The notes: generated from the sequence alone by a model not told the origin. 64,000 bases of DNA from Phyllobacterium chamaecytisi (GCF_020164455.1 NZ_JAIQWW010000001.1:558001-622000); one strand, 5' to 3'. Shown: positions 54,637 to 63,686, counted from the first letter of the stretch. Program-made: numbers and translations.

Positions 54637-56874
54637 ATGCCCGCGAGCTCTGTCGGAAACGATGTGGACATTGATATAGGCGCGTTGTTTGCCAGCTTGT
54701 GGCGCAACAAGCTGCGAATACTCGTCGGCTCGCTGCTTTTGACGGCGCTGGCATTCCTGCTCATGTCTTTGGTCTCGCCAAAATATCGCGCCGAGACCCG
54801 CATCCTCATCGAAACGGGGGAATCGGTTTTCACCCGGCCGGCAAACCAGCAGGCGGACGACCGGCCGGTGCTGGACCAGGAGGGCATCAAGAGCCAGGTC
54901 GAACTCATAGGTTCGTCCGATCTGTTGAAACGCGTTATCGTCAAACTCGACCTCGCCAAGAACCCCGAACTTTCCGCTGGGGCTGAACCCTCGGCGCTGT
55001 CGCGTCTGTTTGGCGCTGTTGGCATCGGCAACAACCCGGATGAAGAGACGCGCGACGACTATATTCTCCAGTCCGTACGCGATCGCTTGCTCGTTTACAA
55101 TGTCGCGGCTTCGCGCGTCATTGTCATTCAGTTCTCCTCCAAGGATCCGGCGCTTGCCGCATCGGTCGCCAACGCCATCGCGGACGAATACGTCGCCACG
55201 CAGCAATCGGCGAAATCCCGGGCAAACACCGATGCAGCTGGCTGGTTGCAGCCGGAGATCGCCGACCTCAGCCAGCGCGTCAAGGATGCCGAGGCGAAGG
55301 TAGCGGCGTACCGGGGTTCCTCAGACCTCCTGATCGGCCAGAATAATGCTGTTCTCGCCACCCAGCAGCTTTCGGAGCTCTCTACGGAACTGTCGCGTGT
55401 ACGGGCAAACAGGGCGGCGAGCGAGGCAAGCGCCCAGAGTGTCCGCGCTGCGCTGGCCAAGGGTGCGCCTGTCGAAACGCTGCCAGCTGTCATGGCGTCG
55501 CCCCTGATCCAGCGCCTGCGCGAGCGTCAGGTACAGCTCAACAACAATATTGCCGATCTTTCCGCATCCCTGCTCAGTGGCCATCCTCGCATCCGGGCAC
55601 TGCGTTCGCAGCTCGCCGATCTCAACAACCAGATCCGTCTCGAGGCGCGCAAGGTTCTTGGCAGCCTCGAAGCCGAAGCTGAAACCGCCCGTTTGCGTGA
55701 GAGCCAATTGACCAGCTCGCTCAATGAGTTGAAGGAGCAATCTTCGAAAGCAGGCGAAGAAGAGGTGGAGTTGCGCGCGCTGGAGCGTGAAGCCACCGCC
55801 CAGCGGCAATTGCTCGAATCATACCTGACGCGTTATCGTGAAGCATCGTCCCGCACGGACCGCGGCTATCTGCCCGCGGATGCGCGTATCTTCTCCCGCG
55901 CCGACAGGCCGATCGAGCCGTACTTCCCGAAGAAGATCCCGATGACGATTGCCGCATTTGTTGCGTCGCTGCTGCTCCTCAGCATCATCACTCTGCTGCG
56001 GGCCCTGTTCAGCGGACAGGCGCTTCGTCCGGCCAGTCCACAGGCAGTCGTCGCGGAAGAAACAACAGCCCCCGCGACCGTTCGCAGTATCCCTGAACAG
56101 GTTCCTCCTGTTGTTGTCGAACCTGCTCAGCCGACGGCACAACCCGTCGCACCACTTGCTGCCGATATCCGTGAAATTCCCGAAGAGCACGCGTTGCCCG
56201 AAGTGAAAGAACAGCCGCCGGAATTGGACACACCGGCCGTGGAGGCTCCAGCGGAAGCGCCGGCAATCCCCACCGGTCATTCGGGCATTGCCAATGTCGC
56301 GACGCGTTTGATGGCGAGCGGCGCAGCGCGCGCCGTGGTGGTCTCGCCGGAAGGCGACGAAGCCTCGGCCTTGACCATCCTGCTCGTGCGCGAATTGGCT
56401 GATCGGGGTGTGCGGGTCATCCTCGTAGATATGACGGGCTCGGGTGAAATCGGCCGTTCCATGCTGGACGACAAGAATCTTCCGGGCATCACCAATCTTC
56501 TGGTTTCAGAAAAGCATTTCAGCGACGTCATCCATCCGGATCACTATTCGCAAGCCGAGATCATCCCGCTCGGCAATCACGACCCGGCGAAAGCGATGCA
56601 GTCCGTTGGCCGTTTGCCGATGATTCTCAATGCTTTGCAGTCGGCCTATGATCTAGTCGTTGTCGATGCAGGTCCGGCGACTGTTGTCGAGCTGAAGCAT
56701 TTGCTGGCCGACGGAACGGAGCTCATTCTCGGCGTTGTCGACCCTGACGACCCTGATGTGGCTGCTACTGCCAAGGCTGTTTACGACGCGAAGCTGCTTG
56801 AGCCCGAACTTCTGACGCCTTTCGAGAAAGAGCATCTGCGTCTCGATTCTGGCCGGATTGTACGTTCGGCCTAA
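54637..56874 (+). CDS. Wzc/ExoP-type polysaccharide co-polymerase with degenerate P-loop
   Basis: Chain-length and export regulator of 745 residues from the ATG at 54637. The Wzz part has the first membrane helix at about 26-45 (ILVGSLLLTALAFLLMSLVS), long coiled coils (VKDAEAKVAAYRGSSDLLIG and later) and a second helix at about 430-450. A Pro/Val/Glu-rich linker leads to a C-terminal ATPase-like domain. There the Walker A position reads VVSPEGDEASALTILLVREL, with no Lys-Ser/Thr; the A' Asp (VILVDMTGSG) and Walker B-like YDLVVVDAGPA remain. There is no tyrosine cluster at the end. It is probably kinase-dead. It is divergent from the Wza gene. Confidence 0.9.
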   Translation: MPASSVGNDVDIDIGALFASLWRNKLRILVGSLLLTALAFLLMSLVSPKYRAETRILIETGESVFTRPANQQADDRPVLDQEGIKSQVELIGSSDLLKRVIVKLDLAKNPELSAGAEPSALSRLFGAVGIGNNPDEETRDDYILQSVRDRLLVYNVAASRVIVIQFSSKDPALAASVANAIADEYVATQQSAKSRANTDAAGWLQPEIADLSQRVKDAEAKVAAYRGSSDLLIGQNNAVLATQQLSELSTELSRVRANRAASEASAQSVRAALAKGAPVETLPAVMASPLIQRLRERQVQLNNNIADLSASLLSGHPRIRALRSQLADLNNQIRLEARKVLGSLEAEAETARLRESQLTSSLNELKEQSSKAGEEEVELRALEREATAQRQLLESYLTRYREASSRTDRGYLPADARIFSRADRPIEPYFPKKIPMTIAAFVASLLLLSIITLLRALFSGQALRPASPQAVVAEETTAPATVRSIPEQVPPVVVEPAQPTAQPVAPLAADIREIPEEHALPEVKEQPPELDTPAVEAPAEAPAIPTGHSGIANVATRLMASGAARAVVVSPEGDEASALTILLVRELADRGVRVILVDMTGSGEIGRSMLDDKNLPGITNLLVSEKHFSDVIHPDHYSQAEIIPLGNHDPAKAMQSVGRLPMILNALQSAYDLVVVDAGPATVVELKHLLADGTELILGVVDPDDPDVAATAKAVYDAKLLEPELLTPFEKEHLRLDSGRIVRSA

Positions 56875-57998
56875 CGTTTGCCGAAGAGACGCGAACGGGC
56901 CTTTTTCACCGCGGCCCAGACGGTTTCGTTTTTCTTGATGCGGCGCACCAGCTTGCCGCGCGCATCGAGGTATCCTGCGAACATTCGCCCCTTCGCCGTA
57001 AGGCTGACATCGGTGTCGTAGCTCGGCACTTCGATATCGGACCAGCTGCGTTTATACGGTTCGTCGCCGATGCCAAAACTGTAGACGGCGAGATCCGTCT
57101 TGCAACTGTCCTGAATGTCTTCGAAAAACAGAAACTCGCCGGGGCTGGCGCTGACCAGTTCATCCTCTGTGATGCCGATGAAATCGATGAACGTCTGTTT
57201 TCTCGCATAAGACTTGCCGAGAACCGCGCGATACTGGCCGGCTACTTCAAGCGCTTTGAGTTGGAAGCCTGGCATTGCCGATTGAACTTCGTGGGCGAAC
57301 AGCTGCTGGAAGAATTCCATGGTTCCCGCCGGTTCATAGGTGTTCTTGATACCAGCCTTGGCGAGCCGCGCTGCCTTGCACTCGAAATAGTTGTTGAGCA
57401 TCGCGTTGGTCTCGACGGGAGTGGTTGCCGTCACGATGCGATATCCGCCTGCCTCCTCGAACCGGCGCGTGTTCTGACGATGCTTCTTCTTTTTGCGTTT
57501 GGCATTGTGCCGGCCAACCACGGTTTCAAAATCCCGGTCCAACGTAATACCCAGGCTGATATTGGCATTCTCGCGACTTTGCAGCTGCATCAACGGATTG
57601 GCCTTGCCGTCAAGCTCGCCCAACTGTCGTACAAGCGAGACAACATCGATACCCGGACGGACCTTGTGCAGCGCTTTAAAGAGAATAATGAGATCGGCTG
57701 CCGTAATGTGCGCGTCAGTCGCCAGTGCAGGAAAATTGCAATTGGCGTGCGGTCCGCCGGGAAACGCGGCAATCCGGACGGGACCTCTTTTCACAATCTC
57801 CAGCGGCATAAGGAAAACCGGCCTTTCAGCTTCAAAGAGCGCCGCGACAAGACAGTCTGCATTGACGCATGACTGCCAGAATGAAAACCAGTTGGCGGTT
57901 TGTGCTGGGCCCGCAAGAAAATCCTCGCCCAGTTCATTCCACAATGCTTTGGCTTCAAGCGGTGCAATTATTTTTGCTTGTCGTGAAGTGACGGACAT
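56871..57998 (-). CDS. FemAB/BioF2-like acyltransferase of the polysaccharide locus
   Basis: GNAT-fold protein of 375 residues of the FemAB/CelD type. The C-terminal part shows the family region AKAGIKNTYEPAGTMEFFQQ, VAGQYRAVLGKSYARKQTFI and the following SPGEFLFFEDIQDSCKTDLA with YSFGIGDEPYKRSW, which is highly characteristic (Y-x-F-G-x-G-D-E-x-Y-K). Caulobacter HfsK, which modifies holdfast, is of this type. It would acylate sugars or peptides in the cytoplasm. Its end overlaps the co-polymerase end by four bases. Confidence 0.9.
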   Translation of the reverse strand: MSVTSRQAKIIAPLEAKALWNELGEDFLAGPAQTANWFSFWQSCVNADCLVAALFEAERPVFLMPLEIVKRGPVRIAAFPGGPHANCNFPALATDAHITAADLIILFKALHKVRPGIDVVSLVRQLGELDGKANPLMQLQSRENANISLGITLDRDFETVVGRHNAKRKKKKHRQNTRRFEEAGGYRIVTATTPVETNAMLNNYFECKAARLAKAGIKNTYEPAGTMEFFQQLFAHEVQSAMPGFQLKALEVAGQYRAVLGKSYARKQTFIDFIGITEDELVSASPGEFLFFEDIQDSCKTDLAVYSFGIGDEPYKRSWSDIEVPSYDTDVSLTAKGRMFAGYLDARGKLVRRIKKNETVWAAVKKARSRLFGKR

Positions 57999-58130
57999 TC
58001 TTGCGTTCCATTGGAGGAGATGCGAAAGGCGGCGAGGTTTTGTTGATCAACCATATATAAACGTTTAAGTCGCAAGAGTTGATGAACAGAATCCCTTCGA
58101 TATCTTCAAATAACGCGAATTGGTGAAGGA

Positions 58131-59183
58131 ATGGTCCACGCGGCCGACTTGATACGAAAAGCCGTGATGAGACTGGCTTGGCATAGCGGCTTTGCCTCGA
58201 GCACACGCGACCGCTTTGGCGGGCTCGGTTCCATCATCATGCTGCACCGGGTACGTCCGGATTGTATCAGTCCGCTCGGCGTCACCCGTTCACTGGCGAT
58301 CACGCCTGTCTTTCTCGATCAAATCATCGTGTCGCTGAAATCCGAGGGCACGGAGATCGTTTCCATGGACGAGATGGCTGAGCGCGTTAAAGCTGGGTCA
58401 CCCGGCAAACGGCGCTTTGTCGCCATCACGCTCGACGACGGCTATAACGACAACCTCAATCACGCCTATCCGGTTTTCCAGAAGCACAATGCGCCGTTCA
58501 CAATATATGCTGCTCCTGGCCTGATCGAGGGCGCTGCGGTACTGTGGTGGGAGATCGCCGAAAAACTCATCGCCAAGGCAGATTCCATAAAGATCCCCGG
58601 CGGACCGGAATGGCGTTGCGGGACTCTATTTCAAAAACGCACAACTTTTCATTCCTTGATGCGCTATTTTTCGTTCACGCTGACCGAGCTGGAGCAATTG
58701 CCGGTCCTTCGTGAAATGTGCGCGCAAGAGGGAATGATCTGTGGCGTGTCCGCCGATCAGGACGTCATGAACTGGAAGGAAATGCGCCATATTGCCAGTG
58801 ATCCGCTATGCACGATCGGCGCGCATACGATCCATCACTACAATCTGAAGAAATTGACTCCGGATATGGTTGCGCAGGAGATGCGCCTGTCCGCCGATAT
58901 GCTGGAAGCAGAACTCGGCAAGCGGCCGGCTCATTTCGCCTATCCCTACGGCTCTTCAAAAGCTGCAGGACGACGCGAAGCCGAGATAGCCGCCGCGGAA
59001 GGTTTTGTCTCTGCCGTCACGACAAGGCACGGCACCATCCACACCGAACACCGGGCGAATATGTGGGCGCTGCCACGCATCTCTATCAACGGCCGCTTCC
59101 AGAAACTGGTCTACGCCAGGACGATGATGAGTGGCGTGACGACGCCAATCGCCAATGCGGGGAGGCGAGTGGTCCAGGCCTAG
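58131..59183 (+). CDS. Polysaccharide deacetylase (NodB-homology domain)
   Basis: Carbohydrate esterase 4-type deacetylase of 350 residues. Motif 1 is FVAITLDDGYNDNLNHAYPV (with the Asp-Asp), and motif 2 corresponds to CTIGAHTIHHYNLKKL (H-x-x-x-H). The later APYG-like stretch is AHFAYPYGSSKAAGRREAEI. It has no signal peptide, so it may act on lipid-linked units in the cytoplasm. Removal of acetyl groups in holdfast (HfsH) is needed for cohesion, which fits the locus. It is divergent from the FemAB-like gene by about 130 bases. Confidence 0.93.
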   Translation: MVHAADLIRKAVMRLAWHSGFASSTRDRFGGLGSIIMLHRVRPDCISPLGVTRSLAITPVFLDQIIVSLKSEGTEIVSMDEMAERVKAGSPGKRRFVAITLDDGYNDNLNHAYPVFQKHNAPFTIYAAPGLIEGAAVLWWEIAEKLIAKADSIKIPGGPEWRCGTLFQKRTTFHSLMRYFSFTLTELEQLPVLREMCAQEGMICGVSADQDVMNWKEMRHIASDPLCTIGAHTIHHYNLKKLTPDMVAQEMRLSADMLEAELGKRPAHFAYPYGSSKAAGRREAEIAAAEGFVSAVTTRHGTIHTEHRANMWALPRISINGRFQKLVYARTMMSGVTTPIANAGRRVVQA

Positions 59184-59255
59184 AGCAAGTTCTAGGGCAC
59201 ATTGTCGGCGCCTCCCCACAGGCGTATCCTCAACCAGCGTAGCTGGGAGAGCGAG

Positions 59256-59621
59256 ATGGATGATCGAACCGTGCGAATGGCGCTGGAGCGCCATTGGGAT
59301 GCTTCGGACGCAAGCGATTTCAAGGTCGAACATGAAATCTACCGCGAGGACGCCGTGCTCTATTATCCTCAATCGGGAGAACGGATCCGCGGGCGGAAGA
59401 ACATTCAAGAGAGCCGGTTGGTCCAGCCAAACAAGAAGCGTTTTACGATCCAGCGAATTATCGGTGGCGGCGATCTCTGGGTGACTGAATACGTGCTTAC
59501 CTACGATGACGTACCGTCTTATGTGGTGAGCATCATGGAATTCCGTGAAGGACTGGTGGCGAACGAAACGCAATATTTCGCCGATCGGTTTGATCCGGCA
59601 CCCTCGCGCGCATCTGGTTGA
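59256..59621 (+). CDS. NTF2-like/SnoaL-fold protein
   Basis: A 121-residue protein of the NTF2-like superfamily, identified by layout: MALERHWDASDASDFKVEHE, then VLYYPQSGERIRGRKNIQES, RIIGGGDLWVTEYVLTYDDV and IMEFREGLVANETQYFAD, the standard cone of helices and strands. The ATG at 59256 has GGGAGAG upstream; the frame is open to 59202. Members are small enzymes, isomerases or ligand binders; no role can be assigned. It is 72 bases downstream of the deacetylase and may be cotranscribed. Confidence 0.85.
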   Translation: MDDRTVRMALERHWDASDASDFKVEHEIYREDAVLYYPQSGERIRGRKNIQESRLVQPNKKRFTIQRIIGGGDLWVTEYVLTYDDVPSYVVSIMEFREGLVANETQYFADRFDPAPSRASG

Positions 59622-59628
59622 GCAAGCA

Positions 59629-59847
59629 TCAAGGTGAATTCTTCTTCGGCGCCTTTTCCATCCAGCTGATGATGAACATTGCGGGTACTACCCAAAGGAA
59701 TCCTGTTCCGAAGAAGTAGAGCAGGTGAACCCACGGACCGGAATTGCCAAGCAGCGCGACTGCAAAGATCGTTGCGACGATTGCATAGACGCAGACGAGC
59801 GCCACGAGCAGAAATGTTCCGATAAGTTTCTTCAGCCTTACAGGCAT
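59629..59847 (-). CDS. DUF2842-like small membrane protein
   Basis: A 72-residue two-helix membrane protein, MPVRLKKLIGTFLLVALVCV with YAIVATIFAVALLG, then VHLLYFFGTGFLWVVPAMFI and a basic tail MEKAPKKNSP. This is the form of DUF2842, a small family widespread in alphaproteobacteria. The frame is open to 60192, but the ATG at 59847 begins the family part. Function is unknown. It is convergent with the NTF2-like gene, seven bases apart. Confidence 0.87.
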   Translation of the reverse strand: MPVRLKKLIGTFLLVALVCVYAIVATIFAVALLGNSGPWVHLLYFFGTGFLWVVPAMFIISWMEKAPKKNSP

Positions 59848-59972
59848 TGCGCTATCCAGTCCTACAATTTCCGGCCATCCTCTAACGGTAAACAAAACTG
59901 CCGGAAAGCAAAAAAGCCATTGCGGTGATAAAAAGCTGGCCATTCCAGGCGGAGCGGCCCGCCTTTTCGTCA

Positions 59973-60854
59973 TTAGAGCAGTTTTACGCCTGAGCAAAAT
60001 CCTGGCTGATATTGGTAGACCCACTGTGTCTTCGTGGTACTGCTGCTGGACACCCACTGGGTCATGCCCTGCATCGTGTCGAAGATGAGTTTCGAACGTT
60101 CCGTCACCTTGGCGGCAAAGGCGCCACCATCGGATTTGACCTTGAAGGAAAGTTCGGCAATGGCAGGCTTTGCGGCAGTACCGACATACCATAGCGTCAG
60201 CGAGAAATCCGCGTCCTTTGCGCCAAGGTCGCTATCGACACCGGTATAGGTATGTTCGGTAATATCGAGCTTGCCGACAGGACTCAAAATATCCTTCTTC
60301 GGCAGATCGAGTGATTTGATGCCGGGGAAGAGGCCGGTTACATCATCCAGACTGTTCAGTTTTTTCGTCGCGGCGAGCGGTTCTGTCGTCGAGTGCGAAA
60401 AGGTTTCCTTTAAAGGCGGCACGATGTCGTCTTCGAGCTTGGTCTTGGCTCCGGAAACGCTACCGCTGACGTCAGTGGCCGCGGCCGTCGATTGACTGGA
60501 CGAGCGGAATTTGAGCGTGATTTCACTGGCCGCGTCGTCGCCGCGTGTGCGTAGCATGTAGCCCGACGCATTCAGGTGGCAGGTGCCGGGCGAATCATAA
60601 AAGCGCACGGTGCGCGTTTCATCTTCGGTGAACTTGCCGTCAACGCTGCGATCGAAATTTACCGTCTTCAGTTGGGCTTTCAGATCAGTCAGAAACTGAT
60701 TGGCAACTGTTGCGGGTTGCTTGTCGAAGAGGGATGGAGTGAGCAGGATCTTGTATTCCTTGCTCGCCAACACGTCTGCGGCCTGAGCAGCACAGGTGAC
60801 ATAGACGACGGCGGCAGCTGTGCCGGCTGTGATTTTCAACCAATTAAACATCAT
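59973..60854 (-). CDS. Exported protein with a CYTH-like segment
   Basis: An exported 293-residue protein: signal peptide WLKITAGTAAAVVYVTCAAQ ending in AA, then a mature domain. The region RTVRFYDSPGTCHLNASGYM, LRTRGDDAASEITLKFRSSS resembles the CYTH triphosphatase-like pattern (Tyr-Asp-Thr/Ser-Pro, then Leu-Arg-x-Arg, then the I-T-L-K strand). Later segments PIGKLDITEHTYTG-like VGKLDITEHTYTGVDSDLGA and ADFSLTLWYVGTAAKPAIAE continue the tunnel strands. The C-terminus has a cysteine (PGFCSGVKLL) that could bond the one in GTCHL. Function is unknown. It is divergent from ctaA. Confidence 0.8.
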   Translation of the reverse strand: MMFNWLKITAGTAAAVVYVTCAAQAADVLASKEYKILLTPSLFDKQPATVANQFLTDLKAQLKTVNFDRSVDGKFTEDETRTVRFYDSPGTCHLNASGYMLRTRGDDAASEITLKFRSSSQSTAAATDVSGSVSGAKTKLEDDIVPPLKETFSHSTTEPLAATKKLNSLDDVTGLFPGIKSLDLPKKDILSPVGKLDITEHTYTGVDSDLGAKDADFSLTLWYVGTAAKPAIAELSFKVKSDGGAFAAKVTERSKLIFDTMQGMTQWVSSSSTTKTQWVYQYQPGFCSGVKLL

Positions 60855-61040
60855 AACCTCTCAGATTAAAGGGATATTGCCGGGCACGATGCCAGGCGCA
60901 ATATTGCTCTGGCAGTGTGGCGAATAAGCGATGACGCCTTCGTGACGGCGCAGACCTGGACGCGACGGCGTGTCGCGTGAACCGCGCTTGTCATGCAACC
61001 GCTTATGCTGCACCTATCGGCGCAATAAGGAGCGTCTTGC

Positions 61041-62138
61041 ATGGCTGCCAACACACTATCCCAGGGCATGGTCGTCTCGGTTCAGGACCGCGAAGCGCGA
61101 AACCGCCAATATATCCGCATCTGGCTTTATCTGGTGCTGATCGTTCTGGCGACCATCGTCCTTGTCGGCGGTGCAACGCGGATGACTGGCTCCGGCCTTT
61201 CCATCACCGAATGGAAGCCTATCCATGGCATCATACCGCCGTTCGGCCATGACCAATGGATGGAGGAATTCGATAAATACCGGCAGATCCCGCAATATCA
61301 GCAGCTGAACAAGGGCATGAGCCTTGCGGAGTTCCAGCAAATCTTCTGGTGGGAATGGGCGCATCGCTTTCTCGCGCGCGGCGTCGGCTTTCTCGTCGCC
61401 GTACCGCTCGCCTTCTTCTGGCTCACCGGCAGGCTGGAGCGCCGGTTGAAGCCGCGCATGATCTTCATTCTGGCGCTCGGCGCTCTGCAAGGTGCCGTAG
61501 GCTGGTGGATGGTCGCATCGGGGCTGGTCGATCGGGTCGACGTCAGCCAGTACCGGCTCGCCACGCATCTCACGCTTGCCTGCATCATTTTCGCGGCGGT
61601 CATGTATGTGGCGCGCGGCCTTGCTGTCTACTCCGAAGCGCCGGCCAACCGCCAGATTCAGCGTTTTGCTGGCTGGTTCGTGCTCTTTGTCTTCATCCAG
61701 ATTTACCTTGGAGCGTTGGTCGCTGGCCTTGATGCAGGCCTTTCCTACAATACCTGGCCACTGATGGACGGGTCGATCATTCCCGGCGATCTCTTCCCGA
61801 TCCAGCCGATCTGGCACAATCTCTTCGAAAGCCCGAAGACAGTGCAATTCGTCCATCGCTGCTTTGCTTATTTCGTGTTGATCGTGGCTATCTGGCAGGC
61901 TGTATCGACAGTCCGGCAAGCCCCCGGCACCACCCATGCGCGCCGCGCCGTGCTTCTTGTCGTTCTGGTAACCCTGCAGGCGGCGATCGGCATCACGACG
62001 CTTTTGATGCAGGTGCCGATCGGCCTCGGGCTGCTGCATCAGTTCTTCGCCATCGTCATTCTCGGCTTTTCCGTTGCCCATTGGCGCGGCACCAAGGGCG
62101 CTTATCCGCGTGAGACAGAAGTCGTCGCTGGGCGCTAA
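61041..62138 (+). CDS. ctaA: Heme A synthase (CtaA/COX15)
   Basis: Oxidises the C8 methyl of heme O to the formyl of heme A for aa3-type cytochrome oxidase. The protein is 365 residues with eight helices. Typical marks are [40 protein letters not shown] (heme His), [36 protein letters not shown]-like region [20 protein letters not shown] and [20 protein letters not shown]. It is convergent with vapC, with which it overlaps by four bases. Hyphomicrobiales carry it in single copy. Confidence 0.96.
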   Translation: MAANTLSQGMVVSVQDREARNRQYIRIWLYLVLIVLATIVLVGGATRMTGSGLSITEWKPIHGIIPPFGHDQWMEEFDKYRQIPQYQQLNKGMSLAEFQQIFWWEWAHRFLARGVGFLVAVPLAFFWLTGRLERRLKPRMIFILALGALQGAVGWWMVASGLVDRVDVSQYRLATHLTLACIIFAAVMYVARGLAVYSEAPANRQIQRFAGWFVLFVFIQIYLGALVAGLDAGLSYNTWPLMDGSIIPGDLFPIQPIWHNLFESPKTVQFVHRCFAYFVLIVAIWQAVSTVRQAPGTTHARRAVLLVVLVTLQAAIGITTLLMQVPIGLGLLHQFFAIVILGFSVAHWRGTKGAYPRETEVVAGR

Positions 62139-62524
62139 GTATCGCGTGCCCAAAGCTGGGGCACTTCCTTGTAGGTGTGAATTACACTGTCGGCGTGGAC
62201 CAATATCAAACCGTCAGATTGCGCCTGCGTTATCAGCATCCGGTCGAAGGGGTCGGGATGCGACCATGCGAGTTGTCCCGCAAGTTCTGCATGATGCGGC
62301 GATATGGAGAGCGGCAAAAAGCCATTTCGCTCGATGGCTGCATGGGGCGAGCCGGAAAATCGTAACTTGCCCTTGGCGCTTTTGATGGCAATTTCCCAGA
62401 TCGACGCTGCGCTGATGTAGATCTGGTTGTCAGGATTGGCAATTGCGTCGCGGGTTACAGAGCCGAGTCTATCGGCGCCCTCATCCCACCAGAGAAGAAC
62501 ATGTGTGTCGAGCAGCAGCTGCAT
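62135..62524 (-). CDS. vapC: VapC-like PIN-domain toxin
   Basis: Predicted endoribonuclease toxin of 129 residues. PIN-domain acidic residues are visible: Asp in [17 protein letters not shown], Glu in [17 protein letters not shown], and the [19 protein letters not shown] block with its Asp near the end, with HAD after it. The start ATG overlaps the antitoxin stop as TAATG, so translation is coupled. The gene ends overlapping the ctaA stop by four bases. Confidence 0.93.
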   Translation of the reverse strand: MQLLLDTHVLLWWDEGADRLGSVTRDAIANPDNQIYISAASIWEIAIKSAKGKLRFSGSPHAAIERNGFLPLSISPHHAELAGQLAWSHPDPFDRMLITQAQSDGLILVHADSVIHTYKEVPQLWARDT

Positions 62525-62763
62525 TACAATGTGTCATCATTGAACAGTGTTGCGATCTCCGGATCTAACGCGTCGAAGTCTTCGGCAATATAGGAAATGC
62601 CGAGTGCATGAGCAGGCTTGCGCGGTTCCTGCTGTTTCGGCAAAGGGCCGAGTTTTGCGAGCGGGACACCATTCTTCGCAATGATGACCTCTTCGCCGGA
62701 TGCCGCACGATCCACCAAACTCGAAAGGTTCGTCTTCGCATCATAGAGATTGATCTGGTTCAC
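62524..62763 (-). CDS. vapB: VapB/Phd-like antitoxin (GTG start)
   Basis: Antitoxin of 79 residues from a GTG at 62763, with AAGGAGAG five bases upstream (an ORF opens at 62805). It starts VNQINLYDAKTNLSSLVDRA with the Phd/YefM fold (SGEEVIIAKNGVPLAKLGPL) followed by a C-terminal toxin-binding tail (YIAEDFDALDPEIATLFNDD). It should bind its own promoter, and a long inverted repeat lies just upstream. The stop overlaps vapC. Confidence 0.92.
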   Translation of the reverse strand: MNQINLYDAKTNLSSLVDRAASGEEVIIAKNGVPLAKLGPLPKQQEPRKPAHALGISYIAEDFDALDPEIATLFNDDTL

Positions 62764-62772
62764 AATTCTCTC

Positions 62773-62828
62773 CTTGACCAAGTAGACCAAAGGTACCATG
62801 GGCACACCATTTGGTCAACTTGGTCAAG
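62773..62828. promoter_or_regulatory. Nested inverted-repeat operator candidate of vapBC
   Basis: CTTGACCAAGTAGACCAAA at 62773-62791 and TTTGGTCAACTTGGTCAAG at 62810-62828 are inverted copies with one mismatch. Each arm contains two tandem TTGGTCAA-like units. The left arm lies ten bases before the vapB start, and the region between would hold the promoter for a leftward transcript. Binding of VapB-VapC is inference. The right arm ends six bases before the kinase stop. Confidence 0.65.
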
Positions 62829-62834
62829 GAGGCT

Positions 62835-63686
62835 TTAAATGGTCTGGAGCACACGCCGGATTGCCTCTGCCACGCCAAGGCTGCGCTTCGACTCGTCAAA
62901 ATTTTCGTCCTCGTCATGCCAGGATGCCGACAGGCAGGCATGAGTCATGCCGAAGCCCAGAATGGTTCTGATATCGCGCCCGAACGCTTGCGAGAATTTA
63001 TGCGCCATCATCCCGATGCGGCTTTCGCTTTGGCGCAGGTCGTCGCGATCCAGCGGGTTATAGAACATATTGGCGGTATCATACATCGGATCGCCGATCA
63101 GCCCTTTGGGATCGATGACCAGCCAGCCGCGTTTGCCATGCAGAATATTCTCGTGATGAATGTCGCCATGCAGCAGCTGAATATGGCTGCGATCGCTCAG
63201 CAGTCTGTCCGCGATGGGCGCGACCTCAACGAACAGGTTGTCGATGCCCTTCTTCCTGCCCGCTTCCGCCTTCTTGAAGAGACTGGAATATTGCTCGCGC
63301 AATGACACGAATTCATGCGGGTTTTCCCCGGCCTCGTATGGCTTGGCGATCAGCTGGCTCATGACATCCACGTAGATCGACGTCGCCGCACCATCGCCAT
63401 GCTCGTTGAGATGATCGAGCAATGTGCGCTTCCCGCCATATTCGAGCAGCAGATTATTGTCCTGTCGCGCCAGCAGACGCACGCACCCATTGCCGTCGTG
63501 CCAATCGAGATAATGCGCGCCGCGCAATTCCTCCTGCATGCCGACTGATGTCAGCTGCTTGACCACCGCTTGCTCACCGTTTTCAAGCCGCACCATGATA
63601 ATCCGGCTAGTCGGCGTTTCGGTGAATAGTTTGGGCGAGGAGACTTTCCATTCGGGCGGGAAAGTCTCCAGAAGCACGTCAGCCAT
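62835..63686 (-). CDS. Aminoglycoside/hydroxyurea phosphotransferase family kinase (APH(6)-like)
   Basis: Small-molecule kinase of 283 residues with the APH fold. The catalytic loop is IQLLHGDIHHENILHGKRGW and the metal-binding part VIDPKGLIGDPMYDTANMFY, which matches the APH(6)/hydroxyurea phosphotransferase group (H-G-D-x-H-x-x-N and I-D-P-K/x-G-x-x-G-D). Resistance genes of this group inactivate streptomycin, but chromosomal members often have other substrates; resistance is not shown here. It is followed by the vapBC operator. Confidence 0.88.
   Translation of the reverse strand: MADVLLETFPPEWKVSSPKLFTETPTSRIIMVRLENGEQAVVKQLTSVGMQEELRGAHYLDWHDGNGCVRLLARQDNNLLLEYGGKRTLLDHLNEHGDGAATSIYVDVMSQLIAKPYEAGENPHEFVSLREQYSSLFKKAEAGRKKGIDNLFVEVAPIADRLLSDRSHIQLLHGDIHHENILHGKRGWLVIDPKGLIGDPMYDTANMFYNPLDRDDLRQSESRIGMMAHKFSQAFGRDIRTILGFGMTHACLSASWHDEDENFDESKRSLGVAEAIRRVLQTI

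Noticed and set aside
61056-62153. Long minus-strand frame opposite ctaA
   Set aside because: It is an antisense shadow typical of GC-rich codon bias; ctaA has clear heme-site motifs and a start with context, and the antisense product is highly charged without a family.
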